From the NCBI GenBank assembly GCA_949878435.1, contig CATLAK010000013.1, forward strand, positions 1 through 64,000: a stretch of DNA of 64,000 nt. The letters run 5' to 3'. Each line of letters opens with the position of its first letter. Position 1 is the first letter of the stretch. Under the pieces are notes generated by a model. The model was not told where the DNA came from. It saw nothing but the letters and a program-made list of their open reading frames with translations, and made no database searches. The DNA comes from an uncultured Lachnospiraceae bacterium. GTDB lineage: Bacteria > Bacillota > Clostridia > Lachnospirales > Lachnospiraceae. Shown piece after piece: positions 25,434 to 34,917 of this stretch. Made by a program: the position numbers and the translations under genes.

Positions 25434-25743
25434 GGTAAGGAAGGGGGATGAGGGAGGGCGGCAGCAGCGGGGCTTAGGGGAGGGCATAGGGTATCGTTTC
25501 CAGTCTCTTCTCAAAATCAGATTTCACTAGCAGAATTGGATATAGGTGTTTCAAGGCTGACGGGTCGGAGCTAGGGCGGCATCCGTGCCGCTTAGCTCCT
25601 AATCCGGCATCCATGCCGGATTCCCCTGGTATCGATCAATTCTGTAAGTGAAATTGCTGATTTTTCGCAAAGACTGGAAACGATACCCTATGCCCTCCCC
25701 TAAGCCCCGCTGCTGCCGCCCTCCCTCCTCCCCCTTCCTTACC
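25434..25743. repeat. long fold-back element B
   Basis: About 310 bases. The outer arms (25434-25490 and ~25688-25743) are G-rich and C-rich complements and pair only with each other. The inner module is the same as in A, C and D but in the opposite orientation, bounded by GTATCGTTTCCAGTCTC and GAGACTGGAAACGATAC-type ends. It contains the nested hairpins GGAGCTAG..CTAGCTCC-like and AATCCGGCATCCATGCCGG. It lies directly upstream of the wbaP-like promoter. Confidence 0.9.
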
Positions 25744-25887
25744 TCCTTCATTCCGCATAAATATTTTAATTCGCCATGGGCGAAATGAAGATTTCCTCCA
25801 TAATACTTTCTTTATCACTTCACTTCCAGCGCATAATGTTGGCAACGTTCTATAATGTTGCTATAATATCATTGTTCATGGGGAACC
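25744..25887. other. spacer between two fold-back elements
   Basis: It contains no gene. A short hairpin TTCGCC-ATG-GGCGAA occurs at 25770-25784, and ATAATGTTG occurs twice (near 25836 and 25852). Confidence 0.4.
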
Positions 25888-26325
25888 GTAGTGTTCCTGG
25901 ACAAGGAGTTGTCTGTGGGTCGGCGGTCGGCTTTCGGTTCCGGCGGGTGCTGTGGATGGTCCGCTTAAGGGCGCGGCATAGCGCAGGCGAAAGGGCAGGC
26001 TTGACCTAAGGGACGGCACATCCTATCGTTTCAAGTCTTTGCGAAAGATCGGCAATTTCACTTACAGAATGTTGAGACACTTAGGGCAAAATCGCCATGG
26101 ATGCCGTCTTGGCTCCGACCCGACCGCATTGAAACACCTAAATACATTCTGTTAGTGAAATCCGATTTTGAGGGGAGACTTGAAACGATAGGATGTGCCG
26201 TCCCTTAGGTCAAGCCTGCCCTTTCGCCTGCGCTATGCCGCGCCCCTAAGCGGACCATCCACAGCACCCACCGGAACCGAAAGCCGACCGCCGACCCACA
26301 GACAACTCCTTGTCTTCACCACTAC
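25888..26325. repeat. long fold-back element C
   Basis: About 440 bases. The outer arms (25888-26020 and ~26190-26325) pair with each other over more than 130 bases with scattered mismatches and match nothing else here. The inner module (CTATCGTTTCAAGTCTTTGCG to GACTTGAAACGATAGG) is oriented as in A and D. One central hairpin is shorter than in D. The right arm overlaps the last codon and stop of the glycosyltransferase at 26322. Confidence 0.9.
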
Positions 26326-27284
26326 AGTCCCCTCCTAACTATATTCCCCCACAACTGTCCCTGTATCCAGAAATAATTCGGTAAATTGCGCCATGCAAAC
26401 CTCACCTTATTCTTTCTGCCTTGTTTTGAAAACGCCATCCTAAATCCCTGCAAAATTCCTACAAGGTAAGCCCTTCCCAATCCTTTGTGAAGAAAAAAAG
26501 CAAATTTGATCAAATGTCCTGCCGCCAGAAGAGGCAGATTGATCACAAACTGCAAAAGAGGCATGTTTTTATAAATCAAATATATATTGTTCCGCGCAGA
26601 GAGCGTCACTTTAAACGCATTGTGCCTAGAACCAGTGGCAGCGCTGCCGGCATGGTAGACCTTTGCCTCCGGAACATATTTATTATGGTATCCATAAATG
26701 TCCGCGCGATACCCGATATCCAGATCTTCCAAGTAAGCAAAATGGTTTTCATCGAAATAACCTATGTTATCAAACACTTCCCGCCTGTAGATGGCGGCAC
26801 CGGCGCAGGCAGAAAAAATGCGGCAGGGCTTATCATAGCCTTCTGCCGGCTTATCTTTCCCTCTGGCAAACGCCCAGCCAAGGGCACAATAAAAATCCCC
26901 TGCGCCGTCCAGCCGTTCGGGCGCATGGAGATTTATCATCTTTGCCGCTGCCGAAAATGCCTTCTGTTCCTTCTCAAGCGCCTGCTCTAAGCAGGACACC
27001 ATATGATCATCCACTTCCGTGTCATTGTTGAGCAGGAGGACATAGGGCGTGTCTGCCGCCTTGATTCCTGCATTTACTGCCTTGCAAAATCCCATATTGT
27101 CTGTAAACTCTATGATCTTCACTTGGCAATACTTTTCTTTTACCAATGCCAGACTGCCGTCCTTGGAATTATTATCCACCATAATGACGTTCGGAATGAC
27201 AGTTCCTTTATATATGGAAGAAAGACAGTTGTCTATATAGTCTATTCCCTTGTAATTTGGTATTACTATCGTCGTTTTTGTCAC
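26322..27284 (-). CDS. GT2-family glycosyltransferase (WbbL-like)
   Basis: The protein has 320 aa and starts at GTG behind GAGG. It shows I-V-I-P-N-Y-K-G at the N-terminus, M-V-D-N-N-S-K-D-G-S, the metal motif L-N-N-D-T-E-V-D-D, A-C-A-G-A-A-I-Y-R-R-E-V-F, and L-E-D-L-D-I-G-Y-R. These are features of rhamnosyltransferases of the WbbL group. A C-terminal amphipathic segment may hold it at the membrane. The gene follows the GT at 27308 by 23 bases and is the last of this transcription unit before element C. Confidence 0.88.
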   Translation of the reverse strand: MTKTTIVIPNYKGIDYIDNCLSSIYKGTVIPNVIMVDNNSKDGSLALVKEKYCQVKIIEFTDNMGFCKAVNAGIKAADTPYVLLLNNDTEVDDHMVSCLEQALEKEQKAFSAAAKMINLHAPERLDGAGDFYCALGWAFARGKDKPAEGYDKPCRIFSACAGAAIYRREVFDNIGYFDENHFAYLEDLDIGYRADIYGYHNKYVPEAKVYHAGSAATGSRHNAFKVTLSARNNIYLIYKNMPLLQFVINLPLLAAGHLIKFAFFLHKGLGRAYLVGILQGFRMAFSKQGRKNKVRFAWRNLPNYFWIQGQLWGNIVRRGL

Positions 27285-27307
27285 GAACTAAATCCTCATT
27301 TAATATT

Positions 27308-28690
27308 TTAATCAATTTTTTCTGACATCGCAGGATCCCATACGATCCGATAGCCTTGTTCTCTTACCTTGGCACAAAACCGGCGGCTCAAATCCAGGAA
27401 ATCCACATCCTCCTTGAGGCAATCCCGCCAGTCAAATCTTCCTGTTCCAGGATGCTGTAAATAGGGAAGCCCGATCATTTCTTCCAGAATTCCTTCCGCC
27501 GCCAGAGAAACCTTCATACAGCGCAAATCCACCATTTCCGCTTCCTGCTGCAGCACTGCCCTGTGCATATAGCCGCTGTACTCCTTATGAAGCCCTGCGT
27601 AAAAAGGCTGTCCATCGGCAGTATATATTCCACCCGTTATTTTATTTTTCTTATCAAGCAGCCTTCCTCCCACCACTGCCACGTCGGGTCGGTTTGCGAT
27701 CAAATCCGGCTGATAATCCACCCTGTAAAAACCAAGATGCGGCAGATGGGAGACCATGCCCTTAAATCCCCTTGCCCTTAGAAAATCCTCTAAGGCTCTT
27801 TTCCCAGCATCATAGGCATACTGCTTACTTGCCGGATTTTCAGACGTAGACTGCTCATGGCACCTCCAATGATATAACACCTTCTGAATATGCGCTACCG
27901 GCACGTCTTTCTTTTTCGTCCGCTTTTTATCTTTACCCAGCATCACACTCAATGCCCGGAGCACCAGATCATAGTCCTGGGCGCCGTCGCACACACTGCG
28001 GAAACCAAGTTCCTGCATCAACTGGCGTTTCATCACCATAAAATGGCATACATAATTATTGGTCAAAAGTAAGTCTACATTAAATTCCGGTTTTCGATTG
28101 ACTTCAAAATAGCTGGTCTGATTTTCATCGCATTTATCTTCATCTGAATACAAAAGCTGCAGCTGAAGATCTTCCTCTTCATACCTTGCAATACATGCTG
28201 CCATTTCATAAAGCGCATCGGGCGTGAGCACGTCGTCATGGTCAAGGAGTCCTGCATAATCCCCCGTTGCATACATGAGTGCCTGATTGGTGTTTGCAGA
28301 GATTCCTGCATTTTGTTTTAGCCGCCTATACATAATCCGTTTGTCCGTATAAGTGCGGATCACCTCTTCTACCCGCCCGCTCTCGCTGGCATCCGCTATA
28401 ATCAGTTCAAAATGTCCATAGGTCTGCAACATAACAGAATCCAGCATCGCCCTTAAGTGTTCTTCCTTTGTCTCAAAAGCAGGTACCAGAATGCTGAACT
28501 TCGTTGAAAATCGTTTTCCGTCCTGCACCTGCCATTTTCTTTGTTCGTCACTTAAAGGTTCGTAAACATAATCATCTTTTGTCTCCGTCTCAATCCGCTC
28601 CTTCATGGCATAGTATGCCCGGCGGATTCCGTTTTTCTTTAGATAACGCAATGTTTTTTTCAAATTGCTGATTTTGGCTATTTTCCCCAA
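27308..28690 (-). CDS. GT2-family glycosyltransferase with C-terminal extension
   Basis: The protein has 460 aa and starts at TTG (28690) seven bases behind AGGTGA; no ATG fits. The GT-A domain spans ~60-330, with F-S-I-L-V-P-A-F-E-T, the metal motif L-L-D-H-D-D-V-L, L-Y-S-D-E-D-K, and a Q-D-Y-D-L-V-L-R motif. The last ~110 residues have D-V-A-V-V-G-G-R-L-L-D and R-C-M-K-V-S-L-A, which looks like a remnant of a second GT2 unit. It is closely similar in plan to the protein at 30648-32636. Confidence 0.86.
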   Translation of the reverse strand: MGKIAKISNLKKTLRYLKKNGIRRAYYAMKERIETETKDDYVYEPLSDEQRKWQVQDGKRFSTKFSILVPAFETKEEHLRAMLDSVMLQTYGHFELIIADASESGRVEEVIRTYTDKRIMYRRLKQNAGISANTNQALMYATGDYAGLLDHDDVLTPDALYEMAACIARYEEEDLQLQLLYSDEDKCDENQTSYFEVNRKPEFNVDLLLTNNYVCHFMVMKRQLMQELGFRSVCDGAQDYDLVLRALSVMLGKDKKRTKKKDVPVAHIQKVLYHWRCHEQSTSENPASKQYAYDAGKRALEDFLRARGFKGMVSHLPHLGFYRVDYQPDLIANRPDVAVVGGRLLDKKNKITGGIYTADGQPFYAGLHKEYSGYMHRAVLQQEAEMVDLRCMKVSLAAEGILEEMIGLPYLQHPGTGRFDWRDCLKEDVDFLDLSRRFCAKVREQGYRIVWDPAMSEKID

Positions 28691-28730
28691 TTTGTCACCT
28701 ACCGTTCACCCATAAGCTTTTTTGTTACAA

Positions 28731-28773
28731 AATCCGCCCCATTCAACGTTTACTTACGGCAACGGGGCGGATT
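28731..28773 (-). terminator. terminator after the phosphohexomutase gene
   Basis: On the minus strand GAATCCGCCCC pairs with GGGGCGGATT, followed by TTG. It lies between the mutase and the TTG-started glycosyltransferase and may attenuate the latter. Confidence 0.7.
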
Positions 28774-28848
28774 CCTATTCATTGTTACAGTTTGGTCTTC
28801 CTCCTTACACGAATTACCTTACCGGCTTTTCATGCATTCTTCCACTGC

Positions 28849-30570
28849 TTACAGATATGCCTTCAGATCTTCCGTAAGCTTCTGCACCTTATCTTCTGCG
28901 TCGGCAAGGCTGGTTCCCTTGACGCCCATATAGAATTTGATTTTCGGTTCTGTGCCGGAGGGACGCGCACAGCACCAGGAATCATTGGTAAGGTCAAAGT
29001 ATAATACATTGGATTTGGGCAGCCCTGTAGGTCTTTCTTCACCTGTTGCGATATCTTTGGTAATGCCGCTACCGTAATCTCTGAATTCCTTTACCGTAAG
29101 CTCCCCGAAATTCTTAGGCGGGTTACTTCTTAATTTGTCCATCATTTCTGCAATCTGCTTGGATCCGTCGATTCCCTTTAAGGTGATAGCATACTGTGTT
29201 TCCTTGAAATAGCCATACTTCTCATAGAGTTTCAGCATCTGATCCCATACGGTAATGCCGTTCTTTTTGCACCATGCAGCCATCTCACACAGACACATAA
29301 CAGCCACAACCGCATCCTTATCCCTTGCATGGGTGCCTGCCAGACATCCGTAACTTTCTTCCAGACCAAACACATAATTGTTAGACCCGCTCTGCTCAAA
29401 TAACTTGATCTGTTCGCCGATATATTTAAATCCGGTCAGGACCTCGATAAATTTTACATTGTAATCCTTGGCGATAGCTGCTGCCATATTGGTAGTAACG
29501 ATCGTCGTAACCAAAGCAGGGTTTTCCGGCATCGTGCCAGTCGCCGTTCTTTCTCTTAAAATATATTCTGCAATCAGCATGCCCGACATATTGCCTGTAA
29601 AGGGAACATATTCGCCGGACTTGGTATCAAGCGCATATATGCCAAGTCTGTCTGCATCGGGATCGGTTGCAAGCACGATATCTGCATTTTTCTCCTTTGC
29701 CAGCTTAAGCGCAAGGGTAAATGCCTTGGGATCTTCCGGATTGGGATATTCCAGTGTGGTAAAATCGGGATCCGGCAGTTCCTGCTCCGGCACCACATAA
29801 ACATGCTTAAAGCCGAGCTCAGACAGGATTCTTCTCACAGGCACATTGCCGGTTCCGTGGAAGGGTGAATAAACAATCTTGATATCATCCGCCACTTCCT
29901 TGATGATCTCAGGATGGATGATCTGCTTTTTCAGCTCTTCCATATAGGCATCGTCTATTTCCTTACCGATTACCTGATAAAGACCTGCCGCAAGAGCCTC
30001 TTCCTTATCCATCGTCTTTACCTGGTGATAGTCTGTCACATTTTTGACTTCGGTGATGATTTCCACATCCTTAGGTGCCGTAACCTGTGCGCCGTCCTCC
30101 CAATATGCCTTATATCCATTATACTCCGGCGGATTGTGGCTTGCCGTGATAACAATACCGGAGATACAATGAAGGGTGCGAAGGGCAAAGGAAAGCTCCG
30201 GTGTGGGGCGAAGCGCGTCGAACACATATGCCTTGATGCCGTTAGCTGCAAGGCATAAAGCCGCCTCATCCGCAAATTCAGGGGACATCCTTCTTGAGTC
30301 GTAAGCGATTGCCACGCCCCGCTCTTTTCCTCCCTGTTTGATTATGTAATTGGCAAGACCCTGGGTCGCCTTTCTTACGGTATAGATATTCATACGATTG
30401 GTTCCAGCGCCGATGACACCGCGCAGTCCCCCTGTTCCAAATTCCAGCTCCTTGTAGAAACGGTCTTCTATTTCCTTTTCATCTCCTGCTATGCCGCGCA
30501 GTTCTTCTTTGGTCTTCTCGTCGAAATAGGCATCCTCCAGCCAGAAATCATATTGTTCTTTATAGCTCAT
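28849..30570 (-). CDS. phosphoglucomutase / phosphomannomutase
   Basis: The protein has 573 aa from the ATG at 30570, directly behind GAGGAGG; the frame is open a little further but without a site. It shows G-T-G-G-L-R-G near 48, the active-site T-A-S-H-N-P-P-E-Y-N-G-Y-K (~150), the metal loop D-P-D-A-D-R-L-G (~315), the sugar loop G-L-E-E-S-Y-G (~410) and the phosphate loop R-P-S-G-T-E-P-K (~545). It interconverts hexose 6- and 1-phosphates and feeds RfbA with glucose-1-phosphate for dTDP-rhamnose. Confidence 0.93.
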   Translation of the reverse strand: MSYKEQYDFWLEDAYFDEKTKEELRGIAGDEKEIEDRFYKELEFGTGGLRGVIGAGTNRMNIYTVRKATQGLANYIIKQGGKERGVAIAYDSRRMSPEFADEAALCLAANGIKAYVFDALRPTPELSFALRTLHCISGIVITASHNPPEYNGYKAYWEDGAQVTAPKDVEIITEVKNVTDYHQVKTMDKEEALAAGLYQVIGKEIDDAYMEELKKQIIHPEIIKEVADDIKIVYSPFHGTGNVPVRRILSELGFKHVYVVPEQELPDPDFTTLEYPNPEDPKAFTLALKLAKEKNADIVLATDPDADRLGIYALDTKSGEYVPFTGNMSGMLIAEYILRERTATGTMPENPALVTTIVTTNMAAAIAKDYNVKFIEVLTGFKYIGEQIKLFEQSGSNNYVFGLEESYGCLAGTHARDKDAVVAVMCLCEMAAWCKKNGITVWDQMLKLYEKYGYFKETQYAITLKGIDGSKQIAEMMDKLRSNPPKNFGELTVKEFRDYGSGITKDIATGEERPTGLPKSNVLYFDLTNDSWCCARPSGTEPKIKFYMGVKGTSLADAEDKVQKLTEDLKAYL

Positions 30571-30647
30571 CTTAATTCCTCCTCGCATCATCTTCATTGA
30601 TAGGCATGAAATGCGCCTTGCACTTGTATTATTTTACCATAATCCTT

Positions 30648-32636
30648 CTATATTTTCAAAGCAAAGTCGCTTCGATCCAGAGAAAAATTGGGATTATAAT
30701 AAGGATCGCCGGCGCGGAGCACCTCCTTCCACTTCTCACGGAAGCGCTCTGATTCCTGATTATACCGCTCCGCCTTCTCGCCGCCGTCGTCCAGCCCCCT
30801 TGATACCGACTCTAAATGATATAATTCTGCAAAAGGCGTAAATACGTTTAAATACCCTTTTTCCCTAAGTTTCAAACAAAAGTCCACATCATTCAAGGAT
30901 ATGGCAAACCCTTCATCCAGTCCTCCCACTTCCTCAAAAAGAGACTTTTTCACCATAAGGCAGGCGCCGGTGACTGCGGAGACATCCTGCGCATAACAGA
31001 GCCTTCCCATATACCCCAGATTATCCCTGTGCTGCCCGTAATGGCTGTGTCCCGCCGTCCGGTGGGCGCCAAGTCCCAGCACCACGCCAGCATGCTGAAT
31101 CGTCTTATTAGCGTAGTACAGCTTTCCGCCTGCCGCCCCCACATCACAGCGCTGGGCATACATCAAAAGCTCCTCCATCCAGTTGACGGTGATCACCTGG
31201 GTATCATTATTCAGCAGTAAAAGGTACTCTCCGCGGGCATGCCGTGCCCCTAAATTGTTTACCGCTGAATAATTAAATCCTCCTTCAAAGGTAATCACCC
31301 GAATCTTCTCATTTTCTTTTAGTTCTTCGTAATAATCAAAAACGGCTCTTTCCGTGCTGTTATTTTCCACCACAATAATCTCGAAATTCTCATAAGTAGA
31401 CTTTTCTAATATAGAAGTAATACATCGCTTCAAATCTTCTGTGTGATCCTTATTTGCAATAATAATGGAAATCAAAGGACTTCCTATAATTTGATAGCGG
31501 ATTTTAAAAATAGTCTCAAACGCCCTGGTGGATGTAATCTGAAAATGCTCAAAGCCATGCCTTCTCAAATGGTCCGCCACGGCTCCCTTTGCCGCTTCAA
31601 TGGCATAGGGCTTTGCGCCGATATCAGAAGCCACGCTGTCCGGATGGCTTCTCCAATAATAGAGAAGTTTGGGCACGTGCACCACATTTTTTGCCCGGTC
31701 CGTGAGGCGCAGAATCATGTCGTGGTCCTGGCTTCCATCGAATCTGGAGCGGAACAACTCGGTTCCGTCCAAAAGTTCTCTTGCAAAAACACTGAAATGG
31801 CAGATATAATTGTTCGCCCGCAGATTGTCAATGGCATAATCCGGCTTGAAATGCAGCGTCAGCATCTTGTTGATGTCCCCACTCTTAAAGGTGGTCTCGT
31901 CGCAGTATATGTAGTCTGCCTTTTTTTCATTGATGACTTTCACATACTCATACAGTACACTGGGATGAAGAATGTCATCATGGTCGAACAATCCAATAAA
32001 TTCTCCTGTTGCCATCTTAAGACACTGATTGGTATTGCCTGAGATTCCCTCATTCTTTTCCAGCTTTCGGTAAAGAATTTTGTCCTTACCGGTTCTTTTC
32101 CTGTATTCCTCCACCATTCCTTCTATATAAGAGTGGTTTTCATCAGAACCGTCTGCCAGACACAACTCCCAATTTTCATACGTCTGGTTCACTACAGACT
32201 CAATCATTTCCTTCAAGAACATTTCCGGTGTATTATATAAGGGCACTAAGATGCTGAACTTGACCATGCGGGGAAACTGTTCCTGCCTCTGCCTCTTTGC
32301 CTCTTCCTCAGAGGGAAAACTTTTTGTGCCGTAATTCCCCCTTGCCTGCCTTTCTATCTTCTTATAATTCAATTTTGCCCAGATGCCCCGAAGGCTTCCG
32401 CAGTTTTTCAGCCGGTTCCTCTGCCGGATGACAAAGTGCATACATCTGCGCAGGGGAGCTGACATTTTCCACAGAGGGTTTTCCTTGATCCTGTTCAGCT
32501 TAAAGGCAAGGTCATCACATTTTGCCTCCAGATCCGCCACCCGACCTGCAAGATCGGCATTGCGAAGATGTTCTCTCTCGTATTCCTCCTTGTAATCAAC
32601 TTCTTCAAAATTCTGTTTATTCTCATTTTGGTCCAT
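30648..32636 (-). CDS. tandem GT2 glycosyltransferase
   Basis: The protein has 662 aa with a short N-terminal coiled coil (~15-50, E-Y-E-R-E-H-L-R-N-A-D-L-A-G-R) and two GT-A domains. The first (~125-375) has S-I-L-V-P-L-Y-N-T, F-D-H-D-D-I-L and S-Q-D-H-D-M. The second (~385-640) has S-I-I-I-A-N-K-D-H, L-N-N-D-T-Q-V-I and L-N-D-V-D-F-C-L. Two catalytic units in one protein suit a polymerase that makes alternating linkages. Its start overlaps the end of the upstream GT gene by 14 bases, so the two are coupled. Confidence 0.9.
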   Translation of the reverse strand: MDQNENKQNFEEVDYKEEYEREHLRNADLAGRVADLEAKCDDLAFKLNRIKENPLWKMSAPLRRCMHFVIRQRNRLKNCGSLRGIWAKLNYKKIERQARGNYGTKSFPSEEEAKRQRQEQFPRMVKFSILVPLYNTPEMFLKEMIESVVNQTYENWELCLADGSDENHSYIEGMVEEYRKRTGKDKILYRKLEKNEGISGNTNQCLKMATGEFIGLFDHDDILHPSVLYEYVKVINEKKADYIYCDETTFKSGDINKMLTLHFKPDYAIDNLRANNYICHFSVFARELLDGTELFRSRFDGSQDHDMILRLTDRAKNVVHVPKLLYYWRSHPDSVASDIGAKPYAIEAAKGAVADHLRRHGFEHFQITSTRAFETIFKIRYQIIGSPLISIIIANKDHTEDLKRCITSILEKSTYENFEIIVVENNSTERAVFDYYEELKENEKIRVITFEGGFNYSAVNNLGARHARGEYLLLLNNDTQVITVNWMEELLMYAQRCDVGAAGGKLYYANKTIQHAGVVLGLGAHRTAGHSHYGQHRDNLGYMGRLCYAQDVSAVTGACLMVKKSLFEEVGGLDEGFAISLNDVDFCLKLREKGYLNVFTPFAELYHLESVSRGLDDGGEKAERYNQESERFREKWKEVLRAGDPYYNPNFSLDRSDFALKI

Positions 32637-34872
32637 TCTGTGTCACCTCCAGCACCCAGTTGCTCCAGTTTACCAGTTTCTGCCTGGAACATCGATCCTC
32701 CGCCAGCATGCCGAACTGATAAATGCCTGCTGGAATCTCCTCCATACGCATTTTAGCCGCAAAACCAGTTAAATCTACATTTAATTGGTCTTTCAAATTA
32801 TCTTTGATATCCTTACGGTATCTGTCATCTACATCCATCATCCAAATATGATGATCTGCTTGATTTTTTAGGAGCAATTTCTTTTTATAACAAGCATTAT
32901 CTGCTCCTATGACAAAGGAATAGCCCTGAAAATAATATCCCATATCTTCTGGCTTTACCTTAATTCTCCCTTTTTCTAAAGCCACTCCATACTGCCACTT
33001 ATAGATATCCATGGCGCATTCCATCCCCACTACAAGGCATTTGTCTTCCCTTGCGTTTTGAATCAGCCGGTCACCGGAAAACGCCTTTGACCATGGCATA
33101 TCAAGCGTCACCTGATACCTGTAAGCCGGTGAATATTCCGATTCCAGCATATCCGTGGTAAGATAGGGGTGATAATAAGGATCCTTTCCGTATAATGCTT
33201 GATGCCTCTCGTAAAGAAGATCCTTTTCCTTTGACAGACGGAGTTGTTTCTCCGAAGACTCCCCATCCTTTCCCCTGCTTAAAGATTCATGGTGATAGAG
33301 TGCCACATCATTTCTTACTATATTATAATAGCCTTTCTCATAAATCGTATAACATAAGTCAACGTCATTAAAGGCGACCGCAAGTTCCTCGCAAAATCCC
33401 TCTGCCTCTTCAAAAACCTCCCTTGACATCATAAGGCATGCCCCTGTAGCTGCCATCATATTGTGGACGCCTCTGTTCATGCCGAAATAGTGTGTGGTTC
33501 CATCTTTTAAAAACTGCAGTTTATGGGCTGGTCCCACCCGCAAATTGGTGATTCCTGCATGCTGGATGGTATCCGATCCGGGGTATAAGAGTTTCACCCC
33601 CACAGCTCCCGCCCGGGGGAGCCTTGCTTTTTCCAGCATTTTATCCAGCCAGTCCGGTTGAAGAATTTCCATATCGTCATTTAAAAAGAGGAAAAACGTC
33701 CCTTTTGCCTTTCCCGCTCCCAGATTGCACATATGTGAAAAATTAAAGGTCATGGGCTGATACAGGTAACGACAGCCTGCAAGTCGAAATTGTTTCTCAC
33801 CTGTTGTCAAATCACGATTTATCCTTGACACCTTTTCTGAAATAGCAGCCTTATTTTCTTCGCTGCTTCCATTGTCCACCAAAATAAGTTCACACAAATA
33901 AGCGCAGCAAGTTCTTTCCATCAGCGAATCCAGACATTGAAACAGTACTGCAACATTATCTTTGGAGGGAATGATAATGGATAAGATGATTTCATCTCTG
34001 TCCTCCCTCTTCTGTTCACCAGAGAAAAACGTCTCTTCCTTTTCTGCAAAAGCCGGAAGCTTTAAATCTTTCACCTGCCCGTAGCCGTTTTCCGCACTGT
34101 GAAAGAGTACTTCTCTGATATGAAACACGACCGAATTGGTCCTTTCCTCCCTTTTATCAAACCCTCCGCGTGTTTTCAACAGCTGATACAATAATAAATA
34201 CACCAATTCTCCCGTCTGCTTCCGGGCGCCTTCAAGCATTCCGCTTTCCTTGCATGTTTTATATGCATCCCACAGTGCTTCCGCCCTGACTGCCACAAGC
34301 CCGCCAAGATAGAAGCAGGACAAGAAACGGTCTGGAGACCAATCCGGCTTAAACCAGGGTTCTTCCCTTAAATCCCCCTTCTTTATGTCCTCATCCCCAT
34401 AAATCAAGGAAACATCCCTATTCTTTGCAAAACACTGCGCAATCAGCCTATATGCTTTATCACTGATTTCCCCCTCATACATGCTGATCAAAATAGCATC
34501 AAAAGCAGCTTGCTGCGACAAAACGTCTGCATTTTTCTCAAATGCATCCGCCGTCACGGATAAATAAGTCTTCTTTTCCCTAATCTGACCAGATTTACCA
34601 ATTACTTCCAGTACATGACAGCTCTCGTCATATTTTGAATGATTTCCATCATTTTCATCATTTTTTCTCCCAAATCCGCATAATGCAAAATCATTTGTCA
34701 GACTTTTCTTTTTCTCAACTTCAATCGCATCGCCAATTGAGGATTTCTCTTCTTGTTCTCTGATCCAGTCGTTATATGTCAGATTTTTTGACATTACTTC
34801 TTTTGCATAACGTTTATGCTGTCTACTTACCAATATCTGTTTTATATTCTGTTTCAGAGAATTCACTTGCAT
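32623..34872 (-). CDS. large GT2 glycosyltransferase with degenerate first domain
   Basis: The protein has 749 aa. Residues ~85-260 look like a worn GT2 unit (L-I-Y-G-D-E-D-I-K-K). Residues ~290-560 are an intact one with S-I-I-I-P-S-K-D-N, L-V-D-N-G-S-S-E-E-N, F-L-N-D-D-M-E-I, and F-N-D-V-D-L-C-Y followed by H-H-E-S-L-S-R-G. The ~190-residue tail is unassigned. Similar proteins sit in rhamnan and other ABC-exported glycan clusters. The acceptor cannot be read from sequence. Confidence 0.88.
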   Translation of the reverse strand: MQVNSLKQNIKQILVSRQHKRYAKEVMSKNLTYNDWIREQEEKSSIGDAIEVEKKKSLTNDFALCGFGRKNDENDGNHSKYDESCHVLEVIGKSGQIREKKTYLSVTADAFEKNADVLSQQAAFDAILISMYEGEISDKAYRLIAQCFAKNRDVSLIYGDEDIKKGDLREEPWFKPDWSPDRFLSCFYLGGLVAVRAEALWDAYKTCKESGMLEGARKQTGELVYLLLYQLLKTRGGFDKREERTNSVVFHIREVLFHSAENGYGQVKDLKLPAFAEKEETFFSGEQKREDRDEIILSIIIPSKDNVAVLFQCLDSLMERTCCAYLCELILVDNGSSEENKAAISEKVSRINRDLTTGEKQFRLAGCRYLYQPMTFNFSHMCNLGAGKAKGTFFLFLNDDMEILQPDWLDKMLEKARLPRAGAVGVKLLYPGSDTIQHAGITNLRVGPAHKLQFLKDGTTHYFGMNRGVHNMMAATGACLMMSREVFEEAEGFCEELAVAFNDVDLCYTIYEKGYYNIVRNDVALYHHESLSRGKDGESSEKQLRLSKEKDLLYERHQALYGKDPYYHPYLTTDMLESEYSPAYRYQVTLDMPWSKAFSGDRLIQNAREDKCLVVGMECAMDIYKWQYGVALEKGRIKVKPEDMGYYFQGYSFVIGADNACYKKKLLLKNQADHHIWMMDVDDRYRKDIKDNLKDQLNVDLTGFAAKMRMEEIPAGIYQFGMLAEDRCSRQKLVNWSNWVLEVTQNGPK

Positions 34873-34917
34873 TTCCTCGCTTTAAATATAGTTGAATATA
34901 ACGTGTGATATTTATAC

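Noticed and set aside
25776..26009. Plus-strand frame within element C
   Set aside because: It spans the arm of an inverted repeat, has no ribosome site and encodes an Arg/Gly-rich product typical of GC-rich non-coding DNA.
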